In this document: piece after piece, positions 1-14,700 of the stretch
Position numbering within the stretch: position 1 is the first letter of the stretch
Layout: each line of letters begins with the position of its first letter
NCBI GenBank assembly: GCA_000934455.1
Contig: KN890211.1
Location: 1 to 54,361 of the forward strand
DNA length: 54,361 bases
Direction of reading: 5' to 3'
Source: Apostichopus parvimensis
Taxonomy: Eukaryota > Echinodermata > Holothuroidea > Aspidochirotida > Stichopodidae
Program-made: the position numbers and the translations under genes
The notes under the pieces: generated by a model
What the model was told of the DNA's origin: nothing
Databases searched by the model: none
What the model saw: the letters and a program-made list of their open reading frames with translations, nothing else

Positions 1-2460
1 GGATATTTATAGATTACTCAATTCATTTAATGTGATCTTTTTCAGAGGCAAACTGATCTACAGCTATTTCAATGGGAGGGGGTGGTAGGTGGGGGGGGGG
101 GGGGGGGTAGGTGAGGGTTGGGTGGGGTCACCCTGTGCCGGATTGAGTGGCTTGTTGGTAGGGAAATGAAATTGTGATATGAAATCCTGAACTCTGCATT
201 ACAAAATATCACGATACTTCATATTTGGACTGCTTTAAATAAACATATTTTGTTTGATTAAACTTAAAAAGTATAATTAAATAAAAAAAAAGATATTAGA
301 AACATATGGTACATTGGGGTCGTTGTGTATTTTTTTTTATTATTTTTTTTATATTATATTTTATTCCTTTGTTAATATAACTTTTGTTCCATACTATCAG
401 TGAGTACAACATTATTTACCCCCACTGACTAAATATGATTGCCAGCGAGCTTGAGATAGTTAATGAACCACTAGAACAGATTGTTAAAAAACTGAACATT
501 AAAAGTAAAAGATTCAAGCACACAGAGCCATTGGTTTAGCAAGAACGTCAATCTAGAACAACAAACCAGAAGAACTTTACAGGGTAACATTAATGATGCT
601 AGAGAATAATAGATTTTCTTAAGAGTAAACTGGTCTACTTTACATAATCACATTTCACTTCTCATCTCAGCCACTCAAGTTACTACAGCAAAATTTCCTC
701 TACCGAGCCTGCCAAGTTTTTGTTTGCCACCCCCACCCCCAAAAGTTATCCAAATATATAATCTCAACAGTTAAAGACTTTTAGCCCCGATTCTTATATG
801 TAAATTAAGTTATTCTCCGTACTTCTGCTACGAAAGTACTGATAGTTGTTATTCCGACATGCCAGAAATCTTTTCTTATTTCTTTCTCAAGATTTTAGAC
901 ATCTGTTATACAAATTCAGGCCTAGATGTGGCCGACTAACAAACATTTCTGTTCATGTTGAAACAAGTATATATTTAACGGTGAGAGAAATGCTGAAAAC
1001 ACACCTATCTGCTTTAAGTTTGTCTTTTTTTTCATTTATACTTGATCCAGTGCGACTCTTAGTGCAATCAGTACCTGGGTACACATGAGAACTACCAAGA
1101 AACATAGAATTATCCAACACTCCATACTTGCTGAAAACTGTGTCAAAGTACAACATCTCTCTCAGTGTTTTATAACACATGTAGTTCAATAACAAAAACA
1201 GACAAATTATATCACTTGAATGTCTACAGTTTAATAGTTAGAAGTTTAGACAGCTGAAATTGGAAATAAATCCCACTTTTTTTGTTTCTTGCAGAGATAG
1301 AGAGAAAGAACATGACATCTGGTCTTACATTTGTTAAATGAAATTTTTACGTTTTACAAAAGTAAAAGAAAAAAAAAAACATTAACAAAAAAAATGAAAT
1401 GAGAATTTATGTGAAAATTTGAAAAAATTAATTGGAGAGAGATTATGCCAGACAAAATAACCAGCAATCGGGAATATATGTCATACGAATGGTAACTTCC
1501 ATAATAACTGAGTAGTAAGACCACCGATGAACGACTAACGAGGTTCGTGTTCATTGCCCCTGTCACAGTAGACCCACCAACCTACAGAAACACATCACCT
1601 TCATTTATGAAATTATTTACATGGCCTAAGAGCTTCTAGAGTGCGGATGAATGTTACAGCATGGTGCCTTATGGGAAAGAAATGCCTAATTATCAGACTC
1701 CCTCACAGCCCCCCCCCCACACCCCCCAGCTTCTATCCACCAGACCATCGTTCGCAAGTAAAAATAGAAATAATTGTGTGCCTCTCGGATATCAGACAAT
1801 ACAATAGATAGGTCTTACACATAATATGAAAAATATGAAATTCAAATATTCTATTCGGGGAATCTGACTTTTAAATAAGTTTGTTTTCCACTACAACAAA
1901 AGAAAAGCATACAATATTTCTGCATGAGATAACTGCTACCAATGTTGTCCATGTTTGATGTATAAGCAAAAACGACAGAAGGTGAAATATTCAACGATTT
2001 AAATGTCCAAACAGCAATAGATGTTTAGTTTACCAAGCTTGACATCGATACCGACCCACGCATGCACACAGACACACATTGCTCTCCGACAGCACCAAAA
2101 ACCCTTACAACTGGAGGAGGTGAAATGACTGGGAGGGCTTGTACCCTCAGAGTTGATGTTTGGTGTCTGACTATACGAAGCTTGGCTTTGGCTACAGTGC
2201 AAGGATGGAAAGTACTGCAGACTATGCTATGCTCAAAGCCAGACGGAAGAATTCGGTATTGATTTGTCATTTGTATTATATATTTAACATTACACCTTTC
2301 CGAGAGTATCAATAACCTTTTAATATACTCTCTGTACTGTTTACAAGACATACTTGTGGCATAGTATGAACTGCAAAGATTTTCAATACTGTACAATAGA
2401 CCAATTCTTTCCTTGAACCAAAATGAAATGCAAATGTTAACATACTTTTTCATTCATTAC
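1..2460. other. Left flank without a recognised gene
   Basis: I see no open frame with convincing coding character or splice context here. The strip contains a G run at about 90-107 and several short A/T and C runs. The longest open frame, on the minus strand at 2025-2453, matches no family I know. The strip lies beyond the likely 3' end of the minus-strand SMG7 gene. Confidence 0.5.
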
Positions 2461-3190
2461 TTTAGCCACAGAGAAAATGCTAATGCTGAAATACTTCTCC
2501 ACGTTTTAATGCTGAAATACTTCTCCATGTTTTAATGCCGAAATACTTCTCCACGTTTTACTTTTGCAACTGTCAATTAAGAATGAAAACAAAGTCCTCT
2601 ATTCTTTACTTCTGAAAAAGTGAATTGAGAATGTAAACATACTCATCCACTCTTTACTTTAGCAACAGTGAAGTGAGAGTGCTGAAATACTTTGTCATTC
2701 TTTACTTTAACAAACAGCAAGGTGAGAATGTAAACATACTCCTTCATTCTTTCCTTTAGCAACAGTGTAGTGAGAGTGCCTTAAACACTTTGTCATTCTT
2801 TACTTTAGCAACAGCAAGGTGAGAATGTAAACATACTCCTCCATTCTTTAGTTTAGCAACAGTGAAGTGAGAATGTAAACATACTCATCCATTCTTTGAT
2901 TTAGCAACAGTGAAGTGAGAATGGAAACATACTCCTCCATTCTTTGATTAAGCAACAGTGAAGTGAGAATGTAAACATACTCCTCCATTCTTTAGTTTAG
3001 CGACAGTGAAGTGAGAATGTAAACATACTCCTCTTTTCTTTGATTTAGCAACAGTGTAGTGAGAATATTAACATATTCCTCCATTCTTTAGTTTAGCGAC
3101 AGTGAAGTGAGAATGCTAAAATACTTTCCCATTTCATCCTTTAGCAGCTGTGACTTGAGAACGCCAGCATACTCTCCATTCTGTACTGTA
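2461..3190. repeat. Minisatellite, ~48-bp unit, about 15 degenerate copies
   Basis: A motif around TTTAGCAACAGTGAAGTGAG followed by AATGTAAACATACTCCTCCA recurs about every 48 bases. The units at about 2830-3110 are the most uniform. The units towards both ends are more diverged, and the left edge switches to a shorter GCTGAAATACTTCTCCAC variant. No coding potential is apparent. Confidence 0.85.
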
Positions 3191-5663
3191 AAATTCGATA
3201 TATTATCAGCAATGAAAGATGCTTTTGGGATGTTTGTCTTTCTTGACTACTTTTTTTCTTGGAGTGGGAGTGGGAGTGAGGTTACTAGTACTGCAGGTTT
3301 TGACTCCACTGTGAAATTACAATAAGATGCCATTTTACTTAATATAATCCATACTAATTGCTGTAATTTACATTCATTCCACCACAAAACAACCACCAGT
3401 ACAAAACCAACTTCTCTCCATATCCACCAACTTCCGCTATATAGATGACTTTCCTTATTACGATCAAGCGAGACAGACGACTGGCTCGTTATGGATTCAA
3501 AATTTGTCGGCATTTAAATTCTCTTCGGTGACTGACTGTTTAACTTATACAGCAAAGCACATCTTTTTTGCTCTCTATGCATCATACTTATTATTTACTT
3601 TCTAAGTAGAAATATCGGATGAAATCAGATTAAATAGTTTGACTAATAAGCTGTGAAGCTTCATGAAGAAGCTGTCCATCATTTCTATCTCAAACGGCAG
3701 GCTCTCTCATCTAATGAACAGCTTTCGTTTCGAGATCTTGTTCGGTACTTGGACATGACTTCAAGCATGCTTTTAAGTCAATCAAATTACAACCTTCGTC
3801 TAATTTGTCAACGTTGATGTACAAAAAAACATAACTGGAACATTTTTTCGACTTCCCCGTGCCTCCGATGTCGACTTGACACGTTTCCTGATACTTGATC
3901 GACCAAAATGGGTTTGAATATTGACAGAGACCCAAGTTTTATCATGTTTCCATGGTAACGGTTGATGTATTAACGCAATTTGGTGACGAGTTTATGCAAG
4001 AGGAGTCAAGACGTAATTTCCTTCTGGGATTCAATAAAGTTGACTTACTTACTTAAGACAAGACAACAAGAAAACAAAACCCAGATTGTCAAAAAGCAAC
4101 ACTAAAACCTTTACGAGCAAATCAAGGATATATATACATAGCAAAATAAATGCATGCATGCGGTTACGAACAACTAAAAAGGAAAGAGAGAAAAACACAC
4201 CACAGGGTCTAGAAGTTTCCAAGAGGATTGACTATCCAGCAAGAGAGAGGGGAGGCGGGAAAAATCCCAGATAAAACTATCGGAGATGTTGACATTGAAT
4301 TTACAGTTGGTTCTTCTAAATTTATGTTTGAATTCCACAATGTTTTAATGTTAAACACATTCAGATACAAAGGAGCACAGATTCTAAACAGTTTCCTCAA
4401 AGCGTTTCCAAATTGTTCCCGTTAAATAACCCCCTGACCGTCAGAGGGCTGAACTTTAATTGTAGACACATCTCTTAAAAAGTTTACGCATACATATATA
4501 TACATATATGTATATATGTCTGTACACAGCACGTGAGATCTTCAAGTAAATGACGATACGAAACCAAGCTGCCAGAAATATAAATCCGAAGTAGGCCTTT
4601 TCTCTGAATCTACACGTTCCCCTAATCTAAGCAGTCGCAGGCTAACCGGAGACACTGGTTTGACATTGCCAAGGCGTACATATAATAGCACAGCCCCTTA
4701 TCTTACCACCTAAAGCAGACCAATCGAAAGTTGTCTATTTAGCTCTTCCTACTAACCTCCCTAAATTTTACAGCTCACGACTAAAAAACGGAATACAGTT
4801 ATGTAAATATTGACGTCAAACTCTATCGACAAGCCTGTAGTTTTGGACTGACAGGTTTCCTTTTATATTACTCCAAATAATTGCAGAACGATGCTTTTTT
4901 TTTCTCCATTTTTTTTTGTTTCTTCGGAAAATTTTCCTGTTCTTACAATCACAGCAGTTCTATACACAGCCTCCCAGATCGTGGCGACTTCAACCCGACG
5001 ACGACCGATACCACGCTATTCACAGTTGACGTGTCTATCTAAATAGCTTATTGCTTCCATCGTTCTCCACAATTTTTTCCGAGAAAATTCATGAAAATGT
5101 TGTTAAAAACAGAGAGATAGAGAAGAGAGATAGAGAAGAAAAAACAAAGAAGACTTTTCAAAGATAATCCAAACCTATGAAACAAGCTTAGCATTGGAGC
5201 AAAAACTGTCATTTTTTCTTTTTACCGGCTCCAGATCGACGCAAAAAGTTTGATTTCGTTTCCGGTGCTTTCGAAAACCGACATCTTTTCAGATGTTAAA
5301 CTTCTTTTACCCAAAACCGGATTGTTACCCTACGGCATCTTCCGACCAAAGGAATCGACTGGTTCCGATATTTCCTGTCGTGTTTCGCCGTTGTTTTTCT
5401 AATTTCTTTTGTTTCTTAAATGTTTTGCAGCTTAGGTGCCATCCTGGTTGTCATTTCTTATCTCAGACCACAGCCACCAAACTTGCTGCACGCTGGCACT
5501 TGCCTTCATATTCGCTTGGCCATATTTGAAGAATTTTAGCAAAATACCAAATCTACCTCAATTACTGCAACCCCTAGTTGGTTGCTCCACCACACCGTGG
5601 ATGGTTTTTTTTCGTCTCAAAAGTAACAAGATAATTCATCAGTGAAGGGATCTTCTGCTTGCT
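3191..5663. other. Intergenic strip, probably including the SMG7 3'UTR
   Basis: This lies directly downstream of the minus-strand SMG7 stop codon, so part of it should be 3'UTR. I found no canonical AATAAA on the minus strand close to the stop. A variant ATTAAA on the minus strand lies at about 4453-4458. I cannot place the transcript end, and I recognise no other gene or mobile element. Confidence 0.4.
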
Positions 5664-5747
5664 TCAAGTCTCAGGCTTGTCTCTCATTAACTTCTCCATG
5701 CCGGGGGGCTCCACACCTCCAGAGCTCACGGGGCTCGACCAGATTGA
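5664..5747 (-). CDS. SMG7: SMG7 terminal coding exon 16
   Basis: It encodes SIWSSPVSSGGVEPPGMEKL, continuing for 7 more residues to a TGA at 5664-5666. This matches the conserved C-terminal SIWSSSM...GPSALEQLL block of human SMG7, where the family's C-terminus acts in decay-enzyme recruitment. Acceptor TTCTCCAG. The match fixes the 3' end of the gene. Confidence 0.88.
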   Translation of the reverse strand, partial: SIWSSPVSSGGVEPPGMEKLMRDKPET

Positions 5748-8700
5748 CTGGAGAACGGAAAAGAAGATGAGAAAAGGGGTAGATCGAGTCGGCCCTGATA
5801 ACAGACAGAGAGTGCTGTAGTGTTTGCTGGGAATGACTATAGACCAGGGTTTCCCTAACTTTATCCCCCCACTAACCCCCCTGTGGAAGTCAGAGTTATC
5901 CACGAACCCCCAACTTTTCGAGACACGATCTGAGTCATTATTATACTATAATAGGCATAACACTGCTTCCTAAAAGATCAAGTTCAAGTTCAGCTCTTTA
6001 TCTTCATGACAAAGTGTCTGTTTCATAATTCAGTTATTTATCACATGCACGGTAGGGTACAGCTATGGCAACATATGCATGTGGAACGCGAAAAGAGTTT
6101 GTCGATAGGTACAACTTTTGTACATTACTAAATTATATGATATATCAGATTTTAGTTCAACAAAAAGTACTCTAGTTTTGACTTTCAGAAACCTCTCACG
6201 AATAACCTGGGATGGACTCACGCATACCCTGGGGGTTCATGCACCCCAGTTAGGAAACCCCTGATAGAGAAGACATTTAACTGCAAGCATCACATTGTAT
6301 GTCTCTCCTGTACTTTATCATAGCAAACACAGTACAAGTACATATTCCAAACAGGTACAGTGGTTTTCCCCTCCCCTACTCCTCCCCCCTCCCCCTCCTA
6401 AAAACATAAGAAAGAAGTGCTTCTAGAGTTGAACTCTTCATATACATACTCTGTTGACGTAGATGGGTAATAAATTTTAATTGGGGATAAGTATTAGATC
6501 ACAAAACATGATGTCTTATATGGCCTACTATAAAACATCAAATCTTTTCACACCTTGTGTTCTCTTCTTATACAATTAGGCTTGAAAGACCAACAAAATC
6601 TTAATGACTCCATCACAGCCAGTCAGAATTTTGCGATGGTGTGCGCACAGTTAACTTGAATATAGAGCTCACTATGCTAAATCACTGGAATTCTTTTCTT
6701 TTTTTTCCATTTTTTCTTGTAAAATCTTTGTGAGCCAATAAAACAGTTTCCTATAGATGACTCCTTCAGTGACACTGGGGTGGGGGGGGATGGGGAAGGG
6801 GGTCATACCTGAATTCTTTCTGGTAAGAGCGTGCTGGTAGGAGAACCCGAAATCTGGTCCGGAGGTGGGATGGTCCACCCCAGTCCGCCAAATAGGTTGC
6901 TGCTTCCCTGTTGTTTGTCCTCCTCTCTTTGGTGGAGGCTACCGAACGGAGACGTACCACCCAAAGAATCTAGGACAAAAAAAAATAGATATATATTCAA
7001 ATTTCTCCACCGACTAACACACAGACTCAAACACAACTAACACATGACTAAAAAACACTCAGTAAAATATCGAGAGATTTTAGACAGAAGACAGAAATGA
7101 ATTATTGATTGTGAAATACGGACCATCTATTGTTGATATGTTTTCGTAGTATGCCTTTACTGGGTGACTGGACACCTTTGAGTCTTAGTATGCGCGTATA
7201 CTGCAACTACAGACTAGGTATATGATTGCCACTGCCTGCAGAGTCCGCGGTTCGGCCTAGAACTCAATCAACAGAGGAGATGAATGAACACCGGTGCTTC
7301 CATCTCCATCTGTCTTGGTCAAGTACAGCCCAGGGCAAAGTTTTAAGGATTTTTTTTCAGGTAGCCCATCGGACAACCGGGCCGTCCGAAAAAAAACATG
7401 CAACATAAAAATGACCAGTATGTCACTGTAGGATGTACACTTATGGGAAGTGATGTGTAGGTTGGTAATACGGGAACACCAGCTTTTGGGGGTGATAGCA
7501 ATTTTGTTTTGTTCAACCTATTTGGGAACATTCACTTTACAATGCAATCTGTAAACAATTAGTCAAATGCCAGAAGACCTCCACGGCCTGATTCCGGTCG
7601 TTCCGAAACGGGAATTCGGCCGTGTCTCAGACCGCCCGGACTACCATCAAGAATTTGCCCCCGACAGCATATCGGACGGTGAGATCTTGCAAACCATTTG
7701 GTCATTTGGTCAAGTTTTAGATTTGAACTGACTACAGGAAACAGCATTGCTACTATCTTCTTTCTTACCTCTCTTACTCTTGTCAGACCACGGCGACGGT
7801 GAACTGAACAGGGAATAGCTGCTGTCACCAAAGAATTTACTGCTGTCACCGTCCGTCAGCGAGCCAGACTGCCGCCTGCCGACCACACGGTTGTCCTGAT
7901 TCAAAAACTCTTGAGGGGAGGAAGGATACGGATCTCCAAACTGCAAAAAGAATTAAACACCGGTGATCAGTCGAAGCGACACTTAGGGTAAAGGGGAGGG
8001 TATGGGACTTCCGAAACGCAAGAATGTTAATACTGTTTTAAATAACACTACGAGCTGAAAACCTTGACAAGGATATGGATGAAACCTGAAATTCATTACC
8101 AGCTAATGGGTGGTAGTGATCAAATGTTTAAACATTTTAAAGGATACTAAAAATCTAATATTGAGTGTTTGTGAATACTGATTGGTAGACATCAAAGCTA
8201 TCCACATGGAGTTATCCCTGTGAACTGAAAACAAAGAACCCACAAAACTTCACGCTTTACTACTTTTTAAGGTTTTGGAAAATTAAGTGAATTGAGAAAT
8301 GAGACATTAATAAGACTACTAACCCTCCCTACCTTCTGCTAGGCACAAGAAAAATAGACCGAGAGAAATACTGAGAATATGCCCAAAAAGAAAGAAACGA
8401 AAACATCTTAAAATTTCTGTCATTAGAAATCTAAAAAATCTGCACCTGGAGTTCCTGACCGCCAGCCCAGCTTCCTTGGGTGTCGGGAGGCCAGCTGGGT
8501 GCAAATGGTGGAGTCCTGTTGGTTCTGCCTCCGGCAAACCCTGCGGGTTCGCCGGTTCCCTGGGTCATCCTGTCATCCGTGCCCAGACTCCAGTTGCTCC
8601 TGCCGACCGCTGATGATGATGATGCCTCTGATGTTGGGGTCATCAGCTGTTGGAGAAGGGCTAGCGGTTCCTCCTGCTTGCCTATCCCAGGAGACGGTTG

Positions 8701-11700
8701 GTCAGACTGATGCATGAAGCTAGAGGACACCTGAGCAGCGTCGTTCCATGGGCTTCCGTTCTTTCTCTGACGGGAGACCTCCCCGTTTGGCTGTCTCATG
8801 CTGTTGAAGTTGCTGTCGTCGAAGAAAGCCTGGTTGGGGCTCCTCGCGTTCGGGCTGGGCATCTGATGGGGAGAGAACGCCCCAAACTCGTCGCCCGAGG
8901 ACTTCCTCTGATTGTTGAAGAAGGGCTTCTGGTAGCTTTGGGGGTCCATGGCAGATGGCTGTCGGAGATTGGTACCTCGCTGATGTTGGGTGCCATCGAT
9001 GTCACTTTGGTGGATGTTGTTCAGGAAGTTCATGTACCCTCCTTGATCCTCCTCTTTATTTCCTTGACCTCCTCTCTGATCGTAAAACGCATCCACTCCG
9101 TGCTTACCTACCGGCCCGGTCCTCTCCACGTGGCCGAAGGGTGACGACTTGGGTGGGCCGCCATCAGGACTGAAGGGGGACCTCGGAGGTGGCATATCCG
9201 AGTAACTGGTAGGGTTGAACTCTTGCGATTGTCTGAACTGGGCCATTCCTCTCGGTTGTCTGTTGTCGAACTGCCGTGTTGGTTGTTCCCTCTCTGCCGG
9301 TTCCAACATCCTTCCATCCTCCTGTGGCATCCTCATGGGTCCGTTACGGACATACCCTCTTCCCGGGGGCATCATTTGGGTATTCCACTGTTGCTGCTGT
9401 GATGGATAGTTGTCGTGGCTCTGTTCCCCTTCCACCGGGCTCTCCCTCGATATCTGCGGCTGGGAGTTGGGGTAATTTTGTGGTGACATCGACTGCCTGT
9501 TCTGAGAAGGGAGAGGTCCGGTGTACCTAGGCCCTGCCTGGTTACCCATGAATGGTGGCATATGACGAGGTGGTGGGGGTTGCTGCTGCCAGATCTGGGG
9601 AGGCATGTGTTGGCCACCATGTGGCGCCTGAGGACCATGGGATACGGGGGGACCGTGAGGTGGTTGGGGCCCATGTTGCACCTGTGTCTGTGGACCATGG
9701 TGTTGTTGGGGTCCATGATGCATTGGAGGACCATGAGGCATGTGTGGGCCATGAGGAGGAGGAGCTTGTGGACCGAGAGGCTGTTGCCCGGGACGGGGAC
9801 CTCGGAAATTTTGGTACTGTGGCCGAGGTGGCATGGTAGGTTGGTTCCATCCTGATCGTGGGGGATATGTTCCTTGGTGTGGGGCCATCTGTTGGGGAGG
9901 TCCTTGCCTCGGGTAGTGAACAGGATAGCCGCGAGGCATATGGGGTGGGAAATGGGGTCTGTTTTGTTGGGAGGAGGGATGATTTGGAGGAGTCGTTTGG
10001 CGTGGCGGCTGAGAAACCGAAGGTGGCGGGATTACCATATTCTTCTCAAGTTTGAAAGAAACCCTGTTCGATTTGGACGAGGTTTTCGGTTCAATCACCT
10101 GAAAACGAAAGAAAAGAACGTAATAATTTTTTTACAACTGAATGGCGGCCTTCCTTACATGATGTACTTGGTGCCAAAAATACAAATTTCAAATTGAGCT
10201 TCAAACTAACCAAGTTTTTTAATCCCGATTGATTGGAGTATCAGGGAGGCATTTCAGTAAAGATAGAGAAAGGACAGAGCATCAGAAACACCAAATTATG
10301 ATTGTTTTTTTTTGGGGGGGGGGGGGCTTTTAGATGAAATGAGAATGAAAACTAAACCTGAAATACTTGAAAACAACGGGCATTTCCTGAAATGTCAAAG
10401 TTCGTTTGTTAGCTCCAAGTGATTGGCATTTTAGTATGGAGCAGACAGTTTGAAAAATTATATAATTATGAGCAGATAGGGTGAATGTACAACACAGTTT
10501 AGAGCCGTATTAAATTATGATAACAGATACAACATCATCACAGACTCGATTGCATATAGATTGCTAAATAGAACATGCATGTTTGTGGAGCATCAATATG
10601 TGAAGAAAAGACAAAGTGTGTAATGTAAAGTGTGTAATGTAACACATAGGGAGTGTTAGCTCAGTGGTTAACGCTGGTGCCTTTCAATCATAAAGTCCCG
10701 AGTTCGAGTCACTCAAAGATTAATGTATGTCGTCCAATTACAGAGTTGTTGACAATTGACAATTCATAATCATGGAAGTTAAAATATGAATCTAAGAGAC
10801 TGACTTTGGTCAGCTTGCCGCTTTGATAAGCCAATGATGGCTTCTTTGCGAGTTCCTGCTTGCAGGAGGATCTAAAATACATACATGTACTGCCTTGCCT
10901 TCTGCAAGTCTTCCAACCCAAAATCTTTTGACAAGCCAAACTTCTGCCATTTGGACAAAACCATAGCAAGTTGCTCAAACTTTCTCACTCTCAGGCATGA
11001 GCCTGGGATTAAAAAAAAAAAAAATCATGGAATTTTGCAAAAATTGCAGTATAGGCTCCAGTTTGCATATGCTACAGTGTGTTAGGATAATAGTTTTTGT
11101 CCCCGAGGTAGAAAAGAAATCACAGATATTCCGCGAATTTGCGGAAGAAGCTCATGCCTGCACTCTGTATTTACTTCTTTCTTTCTTTTCTCTGTCTCTC
11201 TCTTGACATTGCTTTCCTCCTTCAACATCATTTCTGAGAGATTGCTCTCTTCTCACCTGAGTTCCCACGGTCATCTTCTCCATCTCCTCAAATTCATCGT
11301 CGTCGTCGTCATCATCTTCGTCGTCGCCTTCGTGGTCGTCCGCATCCTCCCCGTCGTGAGAGACGGTCGCGACGTCGCTCCCCACCGAAGAATTCCTGGA
11401 CCCTCTCCCGACCAGCGTTCTCTGCCGCAGTGGCAAGGCTGCCGTCTTGGAGCTCTTGGGGTACAGGGTCTTGTCGAGTTCTGCCTGGGCGTCGTGCTGG
11501 GGGCTGATGAAGGAGGTAGACTCACCTTTCTTCATCAAGAGTAATCTAAATTGGAGTTAAAAAAATCAAATCAAAAATAAAAAAAAATTAAAAAAATGGT
11601 TGTCTGAAGAGAGAAAAGAAAGTGTTGTCAAAAATTGTTTTTATTCTCTTTTTATTGCTTTTATTCACAACAAAACCAACTAGTGCTCAAAGTCATATTT

Positions 11701-14700
11701 AAAAGGATAAACAAAGATCAGTTTTATAGGCATTTATTCCAAATTGAAACTACTGCATTGGCTGTGGGGAGAGCATTACAGTTTGCCAAGGGGTGCTATC
11801 AATAATTTTGAGCCCTGTAAAAACTTTCTAAGTCAAGCTCCAAACTTTTCCAGCAGAAAACATTTTACCAAGGTACAATCAGTTAAGAAGTTTTTTGGGA
11901 CATGCTTACCCTGGTTGTAAGGATGATAGCTTACATATGATGTTGACCATAACCAATACTCTGTTCCTGTTACTACTGAATACATATTACCTCTGACTGT
12001 TTACAATCTATGCTTACCCCGGCTGTATGGATGCTAGCTTAGCTCCGATGTGGATCATACGCACTACTCTGGTTCGGTTACTTTCTTCCTTGGTCAAGTG
12101 CTTGGCTCTTGGAGATGAAAAATCCAGCAAACTGAGAAAGAACCCATGACCATGAACAACATGTTAGTAAATCAATTTTCTAAAATAAAATGCTAAATTA
12201 CTCATACAGCGTTGAAGTTACAAATATTGAACTATCAGCTCTTATCTTGTAATTAACTAAAACAAAGATATTTTACATCACTGTTTTGGGGTTCATTCTC
12301 TCGTGACATACCTAATAACAACACTTACATGGAAACCACATTCACACCTACAATGCTATGACTGCCAAACCATTCGGACTTTTAGAGAAAGAAGAATATG
12401 AGCAGCTTCGACGTACAGACCTTCGGTTCGCCTCATTTACATAATTTCACCTCGACGACACATTGAACTAATGAAGGCTCACAAAATTTGTGGCCTTGGA
12501 ATGCAATTGCCATATTAAACAATGCACGTATAAAGATTTCTGTTAGGCAAAACACTAGTGATCATATAATAATCCAGTGTTTTTTAAAGTAAAGGACATT
12601 TTAAAAGAATATCTTTGTGTACCTGTAAACTGTAATGCAAATACTGATAGTGAATAATAAATCAATAAGACCTTGTTCTTAAAGTAAAATGTTATAGATC
12701 CTTATTTGACTTTCTGATGATGTAACGCTCACTTCAAAGACTTAGGCTAGTTAGTCATTCTTCTTATATCAATAGGCTAATAGTGGACTTGGGAAAAACA
12801 TTATCACTTCTGACAATAATGAATGTAGCCCTGGCTCTTGTATGCAAACTATACTGGGCTAGGTACATCCGCTGTACATCTGAATATAGTCCCAAGTTGC
12901 AATGAACAATTTAACACTTTTCCTCCAGATTTCAAAGCATCCATTGTGGCATGGGACTTTACTACGTCAAAAACTCCAACAGCTGGCGTGTGACGCTTTG
13001 ACCTACCAGACCTTTGACCTACCTGTGAGCTTCTTGAAGAGGTCGAAAGCCGTTTAAGAGCAGGTCCTCCCACAATACGCTCTGGTTCTTCTGGGCACTT
13101 TCCGCTGCTGGCTCAGACAACATCGACAGTAATTTTCCCAGACGGTTCCAAAATCTGACACGAAAATTGAAAAAAAAACGAAAAGTAAAATACCTTCAGC
13201 TTTCACAAATGAGTGCGAGCTACGAAGCTTCCACTTTTCCGCACAAAAATACACTGAACATGTTTCTTTTGTTTTTCTTTTATGAAGAGGAACGGGAGGG
13301 GAGGGGAGGGGAGGGGAGGGGAAGAGGAAAGAGAGATAAAAAAAGATCACAAATCATCCAATTCCAAATTACTACATAAGTTGGATTCGGCATTGGATTG
13401 TCCAACCAATGATTTTTGAAATGTATCACAAAATCGCATCACAGATTTAAATTGCTGGACCAGCTGCAACCTTACTTGGACTAACACTCTATAGGATGGG
13501 GGTGAGGTGTGGGAGTTGGGTGGGAAATAATTTAGTGATTTTTAGTTGTTGCGTAGCAGTCTTGGCATTTACGAATTTCGTCACATAAAATACTTAAAAT
13601 GGTCTAAGGTTCTGTGCACAAAACTGCTATACATTTTTTTTACTTGTGTTGCAATTTTGTACATTTTGCATACAGAAGAAGAGGGAGGGTGGGGGAGGGG
13701 GGAATTGGTGAAATTGGTAAAACTGGCAGATAAAATACAAACAAAGATGCTCTGCAACATTTAACACTTGGAAGAACTTACAGATATTTGCCGGTCACAG
13801 TTTCATCAGCTAGAACCTTCTGATGATGCTGTAGCCACTCCAACAGGACCCTGACGGCTGGCAGGCCTTGCCAGGTTAATCTCTCTTTAGCAGAGCCAGG
13901 GGTGTGGTAAAGTAGTAGCTGGGTCAGAGTCACTGGAAGATGAGGAAAAGAACTCAAATTAATAAAATACTTGGGTAGCCCAGTCTGGAGAGAAAATGGC
14001 AGAACTCGCCTGATATATGCTTGATTCTACGTCCTATACTCAACAACAGACCCTATATGCCCCATCTCCCCCTCCCTCCTTCCAACCTGCCTACCCACTG
14101 CCTCTGTTAAAGGATTCTTCTGTATGAGGTATTTATGTCTGCAATTTCGTTTACAACGAGTGAGAAAACTTGGGGATGGGGGGATATAGACTGTACAGTT
14201 GAAACAGCTTGATAAATTAAAAAAACAAAAACAAAAAAACAAAAAAACAATTGATATGTAAAATCATCTGCCTTGCGAATAATTGCATATCGACTGTAGG
14301 TGACTCACGCATTAGGTCAAGGGTCAACTTCCAGCACTGCTCTTCGTCGGCCGTGTCGGTGAAGTGGTCCTGTTCGGTCACGCCGTCCTCCGGTCTCTTG
14401 CTGGCCAGCACTCCGTTCTCGTCCAGCTGTTTGATGCTAGAGAGAGCGAAGATGTTGATGGCCATGATCTGGACCAGCTGCCTCGCAGTTAGACTGTCCT
14501 GACTGAGATGGTCTCTAAAGTTCTCCTCCAATTTAGTCTTGATCGTAGAAGCAATCTTCAAGTCTGCAAAGACCGGAGAGATTAAGGCTCTTTTTAGATC
14601 TGACCAAAAAGATCTCCATTCACATTGAAAGTCAGTCACGTTACATTTACATTTGGAAGAGATTAAAGAAAATTTACGGCTGGAATGGGGTTCAAAACCA

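Noticed and set aside
2025-2453. 142-codon minus-strand frame in the left flank
   Set aside because: No recognisable domain, it overlaps the edge of no known gene model, and its composition is like surrounding non-coding DNA.
2461-3190. CRISPR-like array
   Set aside because: Units are contiguous and degenerate with no unique spacers, in a eukaryotic context with spliced genes; it is a minisatellite.
8698-9855. Long plus-strand open frames over 8698-9144 and 9552-9855
   Set aside because: They lie opposite SMG7 exon 13 and owe their length to its GC-rich repetitive codons. There is no family resemblance and no splice logic.
10649-10714. Functional tRNA gene
   Set aside because: The anticodon arm is malformed although the acceptor ends and both internal promoter boxes are present; a SINE head or pseudogene fits better.
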